Shown: positions 26,004-35,886, counted from the stretch's first letter. The stretch: 64,000 nucleotides of DNA from Bog-756 sp963710495 (GCA_963710495.1 CAVQAI010000012.1:434001-498000), one strand, 5' to 3'. Translations and numbers: made by a program. Notes: generated by a model not told the origin, from the letters alone.

Positions 26004-29000
26004 GTGCGACGAATCCGAATGGCCTTGCTCGACAACACTTCTCGCGGTTATCGCCGTTTAAGGGGGCCTCGAAAGGTCGAGCGGAAGCCCCGAACAGTCA
26101 AACTTATTGCAGCTCTAGTGGTGTTACTCGTGACGATGCTGATCGGCACGAATAGGGGTGTCGCAGCTGGATCCGGAGACCCAACCGCGCCCACGCTCGA
26201 CAGCGTCAGCTATAGCAACAATGGGACATCGCTGTTCTTCACCGCACCGAGCCAGCTCATCGGAACGACCGTCACGTCGTACGACTACGAGGACTCTCAA
26301 GACGGCGGGACGACCGTTTACCGAGGACCGACCTCGACCCTCACCTGGCCAAACAGCTACGGCAACACTGGTGCAACCTCGAGCCCGTACACGGACCCCT
26401 ACGGCACCGGTGACTGCCCGGTCGGAACCACGTGCTCCTACCGGATCCGGGCCGTCTTCGACAACGGAAGTACAGATTCGAATTGGTCGAGCTGGGTGAC
26501 GGAGACGCCCTTTGGATCCGCGCCCACGCTCAACAGCGTCAGTTACAGCAACAATGGGGCTTCCCTGTTCTTCACCGCACCGACGCTGGGATCCGGACTG
26601 ACCGTCACGTCGTACGACTACGAGGACTCTCAAGACGGCGGGACGACCGTTTACCGAGGACCGACCTCGACCCTCACCTGGCCAAACAGCTACGGCAACA
26701 CTGGTGCAACCTCGAGCCCGTACACGGACCCCTACGGCACCGGTGACTGCCCGGTCGGAACCACGTGCTCCTACCGGATCCGGGCCGTCGTTGGAGGCGG
26801 GTCATTCCAGTCGCCGTGGTCGAGCTGGGTGACGGAGACGCCCTTTGGATCCGCGCCCACGCTCAACAGCGTCAGTTACAGCAACAATGGGGCTTCCCTG
26901 TTCTTCACCGCACCGACGCTGGGATCCGGACTGACCGTCACGTCGTACGACTACGAGGACTCTCAAGACGGCGGGACGACCGTTTACCGAGGACCGACCT
27001 CGACCCTCACCTGGCCAAACAGCTACGGCAACACTGGTGCAACCTCGAGCCCGTACACGGACCCCTACGGCACCGGTGATTGCCCGGTCGGAATCACGTG
27101 CTCCTACCGGATCCGGGCCGTCGTTGGAGGCGGGTCATTCCAGTCGCCGTGGTCGAGCTGGGTGACGGAGACGCCCTTTGGATCCGCGCCCATGCTCAAC
27201 AGCGTCAGTTACAGCAACAATGGGGCTTCCCTGTTCTTCACCGCACCGACGCTGGGATCCGGACTGACCGTCACGTCGTACGACTACGAGGACTCTCAAG
27301 ACGGCGGGACGACCGTTTACCGAGGACCGACCTCGACCCTCACCTGGCCAAACAGCTACGGCAACACTGGTGCAACCTCGAGCCCGTACACGGACCCCTA
27401 CGGCACCGGTGACTGCCCGGTCGGAACCACGTGCTCCTACCGGATCCGGGCCGTCGTTGGAGGCGGGTCATTCCAGTCGCCGTGGTCGAGCTGGGTAACG
27501 GAAGCAAACAATCTTGTCCCTTACACCGAGTGCGCAGGTCCCAATCCGACCGTGCCGAGCCGCTACTACGTCTCCCAGATCGCCGTCAGCCCATCGTGCA
27601 GCGCCGGCAATAGCTTGGCCTGGACGCTCACCCCCATCCCGTCCACCGGGTCCTACACCGAGTGCGCAGGTCCCAATCCGAACGTGCCGAGCAACTACGC
27701 CGTCTCCCAGATCAGCGCCAGCGGCTCGTGTAGTGCCGGCAATAGCTTGGCCTGGACGCTCACCCCCATCCCGTCCACGGGCTCCTACACCGAGTGCGCC
27801 GGTCCCAGCCGACCGTGCCGAGCAACTACGCCTCTCCCAGATCGCCGCCAGCGCTCGTGCAGCGCCGGCAACAGCTTGGCCTGGACGCTCACCCCGATCC
27901 CGTCCACCGGCTCCTACACCGAGTGCGCCGTTCCCGCCACCGTGCCGAACAATCATTACCTCGCGAAGATCGCCGGCAGCCCATCATGCAGCGCCGGCAA
28001 CGCTTTGGCCTGGACGCTCACCCCGATCCCGTCCACGGGCTCCTACACCGAATGCGCCGTTCCTGCGACCGTGCCGAACAACCATTACCTCGCGAAGATC
28101 GCCGGCAGCCCATCATGCAGTGCCGGCAACGCCTTGGCCTGGACGCTCACCCCGACGCCGTCTACGGGCTCCTACACCGAATGCGCCGTTCCTGCGACCG
28201 TGCCGAACAACTACTACGTCTCGAAGATCACGGCGAGCGGCGCGTGCAGTGCCGGCAACGCCTTGGCCTGGACGCTCACCCCGACGCCGTCTACGGGCTC
28301 CTACTCTGAGTGCGCGACGGGCTCGGTACCTAACGGTTACTACGTCTTGGCGATTACCAACGTCGGGACGTGCAGTGCCGGTAACAGCCTGCTCTGGACG
28401 CTCACCCCGACCCCGTCCACGGGCTCCTACACCGAGTGCGCCGTTCCCGCCGACCGTGCCGACCAACCACTACCTCGCGAGGATCACGGCGAGCGGCGCG
28501 TGCAGCGCCGGCAACGCCTTGGCCTGGACGCTCACCCCGACCCCGTCCACGGGCTCCTACACCGAGTGCGCCGTTCCCGCGACCGTGCCGGCCAACCACT
28601 ACCTCGCGAGGATCACGGCGAGCGGCGCGTGCAGCGCCGGCAACGCCTTAGCCTGGACGCTCACCCCGACCCCGTCCACGGGCTCCTACACCGAGTGCCC
28701 CGTTCCCGCGACCGTGCCGAACAACTACCACGTCTCGAGGATCACGGCGAGCGGCGCGTGCAGCGCCGGCAACGCCTTAGCCTGGACGCTCACCCCGACC
28801 CCGTCCACGGGTTCTTACACCGAATGCGCCGTTCCCGCGACCGTGCCGAACAACTACTACGTCTCGGGGTCCACCACGAGCAGTGCGTGCAGTGCCGGCA
28901 ACGCCTTGGCCTGGACGCTCACGCCGAGTCCGACGACCGGTTCATACTCCGAGTGTCCCACCACCCCCACGGTTCCAAACGGCGACTATGTCTTGGCCAT

Positions 29001-29970
29001 TACCAACGCCGGGACGTGCGGCGCGTCCAATCTTTTGACGTGGACGTTCGCCCCGACCCCCTCCACGGGCTCCTACACCGAGTGCGCCGTTCCCGCCACC
29101 GTGCCGGACAACCACTACCTCGCGATGATCACGGCGAGCGGCGCGTGCAGCGCTGGCAACGCCTTAGCCTGGACGCTCACCCCGACCCCGGCCACGGGCT
29201 CCTACACCGAGTGCGCCGTTCCCGCAACCGTGCCGAACAACCATTACCTCGCGAAGATCGCCGGCAGCCCATCATGCAGCGCCGGCAACGCTTTGGCCTG
29301 GACGCTCACCCCGACCCCGTCCACGGGCTCCTACACCGAGTGCGCCGTTCCTGCGACCGTGCCGAACAACTACTACGTCTCGAAGATCACGGCGAGCGGC
29401 GCGTGCAGTGCCGGCAACGCCTTGGCCTGGACGCTCACCCCGACGCCGTCTACGGGCTCCTACTCTGAGTGCGCGACGGGCTCGGTACCTAACGGTTACT
29501 ACGTCTTGGCCATTACCAACGTCGGGACGTGCACCGCCGGTAACAGCCTGCTCTGGACACTCACCCCGACCCCGTCCACGGGCTCCTACACCGAGTGCCC
29601 CGTTCCCGCCACCGTGCCGAACAACTACTACGTCTCGAGGATCACGGCGAGCGGCGCGTGCAGCGCCGGCAACGCCTTAGCCTGGACGCTTACCCCGACC
29701 CCGTCCACGGGCTCCTACACCGAGTGCGCCGTTCCCGCGACCGTGCCGGCCAACCACTACCTCGCGAGGATCGCGGCGAGCGGCGCGTGCAGCGCCGGCA
29801 ACGCCTTGGCCTGGAAGCTTACCCCGACCCCGTCTACGGGCTCCTACACCGAGTGCGCCGTTCCCGCGACCGTGCCGAACAACTACTACGTCTCGAAGAT
29901 CATGGCCAGCCGCGCCTGCAGTGCCGGTAACGTATTGGCCTGGACACTGACGCCGATCCCCATTGGGTAG
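26004..29970 (+). CDS. Secreted tandem-repeat protein (4 x 111 aa, 19 x 43 aa), frameshifted
   Basis: The frame from 26004 encodes a basic leader and signal helix (KLIAALVVLLVTMLIGTNRG), then four ~111-residue FN3-like units (LNSVSYSNNGASLFFTAPTL ... CSYRIRAVVGGGSFQSPWSS W). A second array of 19 units of 43 residues follows (YTECAVPATVPNNYYVSKIT ASGACSAGNALAWTLTPTPS TGS), each with two Cys. The +3 frame loses register at about 28450, where GCCGACC replaces GCGACC (one extra base). The correct register then continues in the next frame to TAG 29968-29970. Three 1-base deletions at 27806-27853 sum to one codon and garble unit 3. No enzymatic motif; a surface or matrix protein is inferred. Confidence 0.75.
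26511..27500 (+). repeat. Three nearly identical 333-bp tandem repeats
   Basis: TTTGGATCCGCGCCCA begins units at 26511, 26844 and 27177. By eye the units differ at only a few positions (C/T at 27080, GTC/ATC at 27094, ACG/ATG at 27191). A more divergent fourth unit precedes them at about 26180. The near-identity indicates very recent duplication or active gene conversion. Confidence 0.9.
27520..29968 (+). repeat. Nineteen tandem 129-bp repeats
   Basis: CTCCTACACCGAGTGCGCC recurs every 129 bp or so. A higher-order block (units 5-7, about 28040-28420) reappears almost unchanged as units 14-16 (about 29200-29580), including the aberrant ATGSVPNGYYVLAITNVGTC unit. The arrays therefore grew by block duplication. 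Confidence 0.9.
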
Positions 29971-30111
29971 GTCATTTGCGGGCTTTGTCGCCACGTCACC
30001 ATCTTCGCACTGTCCTCCACCCGAGCCTTGAGCGGAGAGGCTTCCAACGAGGGAGTCGGCGGGAGTGTGGATGGACGAATGCAGAGCGTCCGTTTCGTTC
30101 ATGTCGCCACC

Positions 30112-30155
30112 TGGCGCACACCATCCCGGGACCTGGCCCCGAGATGGTGTGCACC
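30112..30155 (+). other. Hairpin-forming sequence before the IS fragment
   Basis: GCACACCATC (about 30116-30125) pairs with GATGGTGTGC (about 30143-30152), with a further CGGG/CCCG pair inside. There is no T-run. It lies between the end of the repeat-protein gene and the IS end at 30157. It may be a terminator or a remnant of an element end. Confidence 0.4.
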
Positions 30156-30156
30156 C

Positions 30157-30698
30157 TGTGGGTGCCGAAAATGCCATTCAAGGACCTCACGCTGCCAGTT
30201 CGTATTCGTGGATGAGACCACCGAGCCTGTCCGCTCTTCGCAGTCGGGCGAGGTCTGGATCGCCGATCGACGCCGGACTCCCCGCGACCGTCAGTGGAGC
30301 CTGCTGATCGAGAGCGCGGTGCGGACGGTGGTGGTTGTAGTGGACGACGTAGTCGGACAGAACGTGCTCCAGATGTCGGCGACCAAAGATCAGCATCCGG
30401 TCCAGACACTCACGACGGACCGTGCCGACGAAGCGCTCTGCGAAGGCGTTGGCCCGTGGTGCCCGGATCGGGGTGCGGATGATCCGGATGCCCTCAGATC
30501 GGAAAACCTCGTCGAAACTGGAGGTGAATTTGGCGTCTTGGTCCCGGATTAGAAACTTGACCGTGTGAGCGCGGTTGGCGAGCTTCGCCGGTCAGGTTGC
30601 GGGCCTGTTGGACAGCCCAGGCTCCGGTCGGGTGAGCGGTGACCCCATCACGAACACCCGTCGGGTGTCGATCTCGATGAAGAACAGCACGTAGAGCC
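30157..30698 (-). mobile_element. Left-end fragment of the DDE-integrase IS
   Basis: It starts with the left terminus TGTGGGTGCCGAAAATGCCATTC and is almost identical to 6559-7100. It stops abruptly after the codons for RLYVLFF (GTAGAG), where an oppositely oriented right end begins at 30699. The right half of this copy is absent. Confidence 0.8.
30187..30690 (-). pseudogene. IS transposase fragment, C-terminal half
   Basis: Encodes the catalytic C-terminal half seen at 6589-7116 (MLIFGRRHLEHVLSDYVVHY, then NHHRPHRALDQQAPL and GLIHEYELAA at the end). The register changes near 30590 (GCTTCGCCGGTCAGG) and again near 30645, so even this part is not continuous. It is non-functional. Confidence 0.75.
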
Positions 30699-30793
30699 TG
30701 TGGGTGCCGAGAATGTCATCCGAGCACCCTGACTAGGCCTTTCACAGAACGTTTCGATCCGATGAAACTGGGCCATGGCCCTGTCGTTGTAAA
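30699..30793 (+). mobile_element. Right-end remnant of the same IS, inverted orientation
   Basis: TGTGGGTGCCGAGAATGTCATCC (30699-30721) is followed by sequence matching the reverse complement of the right end at 7109-7192. That includes GATGAAACTGGGCCATGGCC, which contains the transposase start. The transposase frame reads MALSL and stops. The two fragments at 30157 and 30699 therefore meet in opposite orientations. Confidence 0.7.
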
Positions 30794-30890
30794 TGTGCGT
30801 TACCGACGACGGGCGGTACTCTGTGATCCGACGATTTGGCCCGGTAAGCGCCGAGGGCCAGTCGGTCGACTCGACGAGAGGGCTACCAGA

Positions 30891-33665
30891 ATGAAAGCTC
30901 TAAAAGCAGTCGCGAACCTGAGATTCTCCGAAGCAGCAAGTGCTCAGCTCAAGCAACGGGTCCAGTTGCTGGCTTTCGATCCAGCGGAGACGACCGTGTT
31001 CCGGCTTCTCGTAGGAACAGACTGTCAGCTTGTCACCGTGTTGCAGGATGGCACCGACTTCATGACGCTCGCTATGAATGCGCAACGCCGAGCATCAATT
31101 TGGGATGACCAAAGGAAGACTTATCTTGATCTGTCCGATCCCGTTCCTGCCTTACGGCTCCAACCTGCAAAAGATTTGGAGGTAGAAACGCGCGCTACCT
31201 CAAACGAAGTGATCGCGAAGTTGAGCTTTCGTGATCAAGAGCTTGGCCCAATGCGATCGGAATGGCGATTCGTGAACGATGACGAGTTGATGGACTTCGG
31301 ACCCCCGCTGCTTTATGCCCTGAACTGCGGCCCGGTCTGCCACACACGATCCAATGTGCCAATCGCAGAGCTTGCTGCCCATGGCTGCGTCGTCGAAGAG
31401 CTTTCATTCCTAGAGGGCGAACATGAGCCGTTCTCTCACCTAGAAGTGACTGATCTTGACGTCATCACAGTGGCCAAGCAGGCCTTTCTACCCCCCAAGG
31501 AATACACCTCGTTCAAGATGCCAAAGAGGCCATCAAGGACTCCGAGCGCATCTCTGCCTCCGAAACCGCTAAAACAATCGTCATCCAAAGGCGCTCCGGC
31601 TCAACCTCATTTTGAAGCAGCACTCCTCGCTCGTGCGAAGGATCCCGTCAGCATCCCCTCGTGTTTGCCGAGCACATTTCTGGGGTCCGTGGCGGCGACG
31701 GTGCACCAAGATCTCCTTGATCAGGTCTCCACTCTGGTCAACATGGTCGCGCCTCTTTTAGGTACTGGTCGGCTAGACAATGGAAGCCTGACCATGGACT
31801 GGCTCGGGCACCTTGGGAGCATTCCCGCCGGAAAGCCGGGCGCGGGACTCTTCCAAGTTCTGAGACAACCCCGCTTGACCTCTCAGACACCGGGAACGGG
31901 TTTGCTGGATCTGCTCGCCGTCAAGCTTCTCCTTCAGCCTGGCGGGCCAAACAACCTGCCTCGGCTCGAAAACGACGCAAAGACAGGGCAGTTGGCGACC
32001 ACGCTGACTGCGTGGGGCATCACCGATGCGGCTGTGTTGCCTGCACTGGAGGGCAACGGAGGCAAGATCGCTCAATTGAGTCTCAACCAGCAGATCGAGG
32101 TAGTCGAAGGCTATGAGACAAAGGAATTAGGGATCGTCTCGATCTCTGGTGTCGGCGGTGCCTTTACCAAGTCTTGGCCCGCTGCCCCTCACGGCCCACT
32201 CATTACGGCGACGCTGGACAACTTCAAGGGAAGGATGGATTTCCAGAAGCTTGCTCATCCGTTCATTACATCGCTGGAGATCACGGGTGCGGGGAGTGTT
32301 TCCATAGGGGTCAACCTTCCGCCGATCTCACTATCAGCCAGCTTGATCAGTTCTCTAACGACGCTCGGACAGGCCACCGTCCTCATCATTACGGCGGGAA
32401 CGTGCTTGTTCGCGCCGTTCATTTGCGCGCAGCAGATGCTTCTTGCACTGGCGCTGGAAGCCATTACGAATCAAATTGCCTCACTCGAGGCGCTTCTCGA
32501 CGACTGTTCGCTTTCCGGCACGATCACCTATAAGTTCGATCCAACCGCAGGAGTTCTCGCGCCGATTGTGCAGCTGAACAGCCAATCTGGGCGGCTGACG
32601 CTCATGGCTCTGCCGTCCAGATTCAATCCCATTGCCTCGTTTCTTGACCCCATGATCGCAGCCTTGGGTGATGCATTTAACCTTTGGTTCGATCTCTTGG
32701 CTAACGCCCTTCCCGGATGGCTTGAGGAGGCCTTAAAGAGCGCCGGTCTTGCCTTCCCACCCGGCAAGGAGCAGTTGAAATCGTTTGACGGAGCGGCAAC
32801 GAGCACGGCCAAGACGATTCTCACGCTCAGCTGTGACGTTGGACCGGTCGATCCGATCACGGTCGCGGCCGATCTGACCCAAGTGGAGACCGAAGCTGAT
32901 CTGGCGGGAAATCTGACGCAGACGCACGTTGCCCTGCGAAATCAGAATCCACCGGCCGTCGGTTCCATTCCAGTCGGAACGTACTTGGGCCTTGCAGCAA
33001 GTCAAAACGCACTGAATTACTACCTGTTTGCGCAATGGCAGACGCCAACCTTTGTCTTCGACGCAAACCACGTCACATCCGTCTGCAGTACCTTAAGCTC
33101 CCTACCGCCTCCCCGCCTTGCGGCTTCGGAACTGTCGACTTTCAAAATCTGGTTGGCGGCGCCGCCGCGTGTGGAGGTTGCAATCGGGGACGTGATAAAT
33201 GGCACCCGGCCTGTCGTCGTTTACTTCGACGACGTCCGAGTGTGTATGGAATTTGGCCCCAAGGGTCCCTTTGAGGCGGAGTTCTCTTGCAATTGGATGA
33301 CGACCGGCACCTATCAGCTTGCCTGGCCACAGATGTTGGACCTGTTCTGGGATGTCGGTGCATGGAAGCCGATCAACGAGGCCGCCTGGGAATTCGCGCT
33401 TGTCGGGGAGCCGCTCGTCATGGAGGGCATCGACAATCCTCCGGCCTTCGATCTCCAACCTCTCGTGGCGCAAGTTGGCCAGTTCCTGGCGGGGGAACTA
33501 GTCGGAGGTTCTGTCGTGGGTCAGGACGCGTCGAATATCGGAGCCGCAGTGTCGCCGCTCATGGGACCGGCGGTCTCTCCGCTACTCGGTGGCAGCTTCC
33601 AGCCGACGATGCCGGCGATGGAACAGCAGATATGCTCCCGCGCACTCCAGATGTGGACGAACTGA
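30891..33665 (+). CDS. Large protein of unknown function, possible TULIP-like lipid-binding fold
   Basis: ATG 30891 is preferred over an upstream extension, which is IS remnant; GAGAGGG lies about 8 bases upstream. 924 residues, with no signal peptide. Hydrophobic stretches occur around residues 510-560 (SLTTLGQATVLIITAGTCLF, then APFICAQQMLLALALEAITN). The segment GTYLGLAASQNALNYYLFAQ W resembles the 'SQNALN...L..W' motif of BPI/LBP/TULIP-type lipid-binding domains. That link is my tentative reading. A Pro/Ser/Lys-rich linker at about 240-270 separates an N-terminal domain. Base composition is clearly less GC-rich than the flanking core genes, which suggests horizontal acquisition. It is flanked by IS fragments on both sides. 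Confidence 0.75.
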   Translation: MKALKAVANLRFSEAASAQLKQRVQLLAFDPAETTVFRLLVGTDCQLVTVLQDGTDFMTLAMNAQRRASIWDDQRKTYLDLSDPVPALRLQPAKDLEVETRATSNEVIAKLSFRDQELGPMRSEWRFVNDDELMDFGPPLLYALNCGPVCHTRSNVPIAELAAHGCVVEELSFLEGEHEPFSHLEVTDLDVITVAKQAFLPPKEYTSFKMPKRPSRTPSASLPPKPLKQSSSKGAPAQPHFEAALLARAKDPVSIPSCLPSTFLGSVAATVHQDLLDQVSTLVNMVAPLLGTGRLDNGSLTMDWLGHLGSIPAGKPGAGLFQVLRQPRLTSQTPGTGLLDLLAVKLLLQPGGPNNLPRLENDAKTGQLATTLTAWGITDAAVLPALEGNGGKIAQLSLNQQIEVVEGYETKELGIVSISGVGGAFTKSWPAAPHGPLITATLDNFKGRMDFQKLAHPFITSLEITGAGSVSIGVNLPPISLSASLISSLTTLGQATVLIITAGTCLFAPFICAQQMLLALALEAITNQIASLEALLDDCSLSGTITYKFDPTAGVLAPIVQLNSQSGRLTLMALPSRFNPIASFLDPMIAALGDAFNLWFDLLANALPGWLEEALKSAGLAFPPGKEQLKSFDGAATSTAKTILTLSCDVGPVDPITVAADLTQVETEADLAGNLTQTHVALRNQNPPAVGSIPVGTYLGLAASQNALNYYLFAQWQTPTFVFDANHVTSVCSTLSSLPPPRLAASELSTFKIWLAAPPRVEVAIGDVINGTRPVVVYFDDVRVCMEFGPKGPFEAEFSCNWMTTGTYQLAWPQMLDLFWDVGAWKPINEAAWEFALVGEPLVMEGIDNPPAFDLQPLVAQVGQFLAGELVGGSVVGQDASNIGAAVSPLMGPAVSPLLGGSFQPTMPAMEQQICSRALQMWTN

Positions 33666-33903
33666 ATCTGGAAATACTCGCAAGAAGAAAGAGTCTCTAT
33701 CTTTTGCCAACCTGGCAGTCGATCTTTTTGGAGCTGGGTAAACGGCAACCGGGGTCAAACCTTTTTGGGAGGGATCCTCGGAGTGGGTGTCCCGTTTGGG
33801 CTTGGCGAAATCAGCGATTCGTCACCGGGATCGGAGGCCGAGACAATGCGGAATGCCATTGACAACTTCGCCTTCTTCGCGGGCGACTTTATTCCACCTT
33901 GAT
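33666..33903 (+). other. In-frame open extension downstream of the TGA at 33663
   Basis: Directly after TGA 33663-33665 the same frame stays open for 78 codons and reads protein-like (TFLGGILGVGVPFGLGEISD, then SEAETMRNAIDNFAFFAGDF IPP) until TGA 33901-33903. There is no good internal start. It may be the original C-terminus cut off by a nonsense change, or chance. Confidence 0.4.
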
Positions 33904-34050
33904 AATGCCTACCGCAAGTACACGATTGTAGGCACTGAGCTCCCACTCCCGCCCTTCATCCTCAGAGGCGATCCTCCCCACTCCCGCCTTTTGCTCCTCT
34001 GAATCAGCTCGTGAAGACCGTAGAAGCACGCGTCGAGTAAGAGGACACCC

Positions 34051-34142
34051 TGTGGGTGCCAAGGTCGTCATCCATACGGCTCACGCAGCCAGTCTGTACT
34101 CGTGGATGAGACCTGTGGGTGCCGAAAGAGTCATCCGAGGGC
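34051..34142 (-). repeat. Two stacked IS left-end fragments
   Basis: TGTGGGTGCCAAGGTCGTCATCC (34051-34073), with the transposase tail codons after it, is cut at about 34112. There a second end, TGTGGGTGCCGAAAGAGTCATCC (34114-34136), begins. After some 30 bp the full element starts at 34144. All three ends point the same way. The pattern indicates repeated insertion into or beside existing left ends. Confidence 0.8.
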
Positions 34143-34143
34143 C

Positions 34144-35327
34144 TGTGGGTGCCGAAAATCCCATCCAGCCAGGTCATGCGGCGAGTCGGTACTCATGGAT
34201 CAGGCCAAAGACTGTGTCCCTCCGACGTAGCTGCGCAGGTTCGGGATCGGTGGCCCGGCGGTGAAACGTTCATCCTGAGCGGGGCAGCGCTGATCCAGCG
34301 AGCGGTGTGGCCGGTGGTGGTTGTAGTGGGACACGTACTCGTCGAGGACCCGCTCAAGGTGTTGGCGGCTGACGATCATCGTCCGATCGAGGCACTCTCG
34401 ACGAACCGTCCCGACGAATCGCTCAGCGAAGGCGTTGGCCCGTGGTGCCCTGACCGGGGTGCGGAGGGTCCGGATGGCATCCGCTTTGAAGACCTCATCG
34501 AAGCTCGACGTGAACTTCGCGTCTCGATCACGGAGAAGAAACCGGACGGGATGCGCTCGCTCGTCCGAGCTTCATTGCCAGGTTTCGTGCCTGCTGGACG
34601 ACCCACGCTGCGACCGGGTGGGCGGTGATCCCGGTCAGATGCACTCGCCGGGTGTCGAGCTCGATGAAGAAGAGCACGTAGAGACGCTTGAGCAGCACCG
34701 TGTCGACGGTGAAGAAGTCACAGGCCAGCATCGAGGAGGCCTGGGTGCGGAGGAACTCGGACCATGTCGGACCCGTCCGCCTGCGGTGAGGGGTCGATGC
34801 CGTGTCGCTGCAGGATCTCCCAGACGCTGGACGGCAGCCAGGACCACGCCCATCCTGGCGAGCTCACCGTGGATCCGGCGATAGCCCCAGGTGGGGTTCT
34901 CCTTGGCCAGCCGCACGATGATGGCAACGGTGCCGGCCGGGATGCTCGGTCGACCAGAGCGGTGGGCGTAGGTCCAGCGGCGACGGACCAGGTCCCGGTG
35001 CCAGCGGAGCAAGGTCTCGGGCTGGACGAAGAACCTGCATCGGTGCCGACGATCGAGGAGGCGACTCAGCCCGGCGAGCAGAGCTCGATCCGGCGGTCGC
35101 AGGGCCGGGCGAGTCACCTGGCGACGGAGGACGGTCACCTCGTGACGAAGCATGACGAGTTCGATCGCCAGCTGCTGATCGCTTCGCCGCAGCATGAGCC
35201 GGACCAGATCGAGCACCGGACGAAGGCCAGGTAGAGGAAGGAGAGTGCCATGGCCCAGCTTCGTCGATCCGGGCCGATCGACGAAAGTGCTGCTCAGATC
35301 ACACGGATGACATTTTCGGCACCCACA
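34144..35327 (-). mobile_element. Full-length DDE-integrase IS, 1184 bp
   Basis: The left end TGTGGGTGCCGAAAATCCCATCC (34144-34166) and the inverted right end GGATGACATTTTCGGCACCCACA (35305-35327) flank a complete but frameshifted transposase. This is the longest copy in the window and the best reference for the element. Confidence 0.85.
34174..35251 (-). pseudogene. DDE integrase-core transposase, frameshifted
   Basis: The start codon is at 35251 (MALSFLYLAF). The N-terminal part reads DQQLAIELVMLRHEVTVLRR, RWHRDLVRRRWTYAHRSGRP and NPTWGYRRIHGELARMGVVL. Near 34840 the register changes, and the catalytic part is spread over other frames: MLACDFFTVDTVLLKRLYVL with the first Asp, then RDRDAKF-like codons, and RANAFAERFVGTVRRECLDR with the Glu. 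The gene ends HEYRLAA-stop at 34174. At least two frameshifts make it non-functional as read. Family: rve, IS3/IS481-like. Confidence 0.75.
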
Positions 35328-35661
35328 GGATCCGTCGGTTGCCTTCCCGGCGCCGCGCCAAGTCGCTGTCCCCTGGGCCCCGAACCCTTCCACCGCTAGC
35401 GCCGACGAGCACGCGGAGAGCGATCCAGACCCGCCACTGATCGCCTGACGGCGACTAGCTGGGGCCTCTCTCAAGAGGACTGGTCGGCGCGGTCCGGTTT
35501 GCGGGCAACACGCCATCTGGCTCTCGCTGCGCGCTCAAACCTTGATGTATGGCTGCCGGAACCGGTCTGCTACTCATACAACTGAGCAATTCACGGAGCT
35601 GGAGCCTTAGTTGTCGAGGTTTTGTCGTTTTGTTCGGCCCAGTTTTGTCGGGAGCCCTAGG
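35328..35661. other. Spacer between the last IS and tRNA-Leu
   Basis: About 330 bp with no protein-like frame and no ribosome sites. It contains no recognisable repeat of the tRNA 3' end that would mark an integrase attachment site. Confidence 0.5.
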
Positions 35662-35745
<84 letters not shown>

Positions 35746-35886
35746 GAGTGACCCCTGGAGGCTACCTGATGCGCCGAAATGGCCAGTTCACCGGAGGTCC
35801 CCCGTTGTCAGTTGTCGCCGGCGTTGCCGGAGCGGGTTGGGCCGGGCCGAACCCCCGGCCTACCACTACCTGGGGGTTGACACCGG

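Noticed and set aside
26004..29970. CRISPR array suspected because of regular repeats
   Set aside because: The 129-bp and 333-bp periods are coding repeats without spacers, and no cas genes are present.
30762..30890. Upstream extension of the 924-residue protein to 30762
   Set aside because: The extension is read through an IS right-end remnant; ATG 30891 has a better ribosome site.
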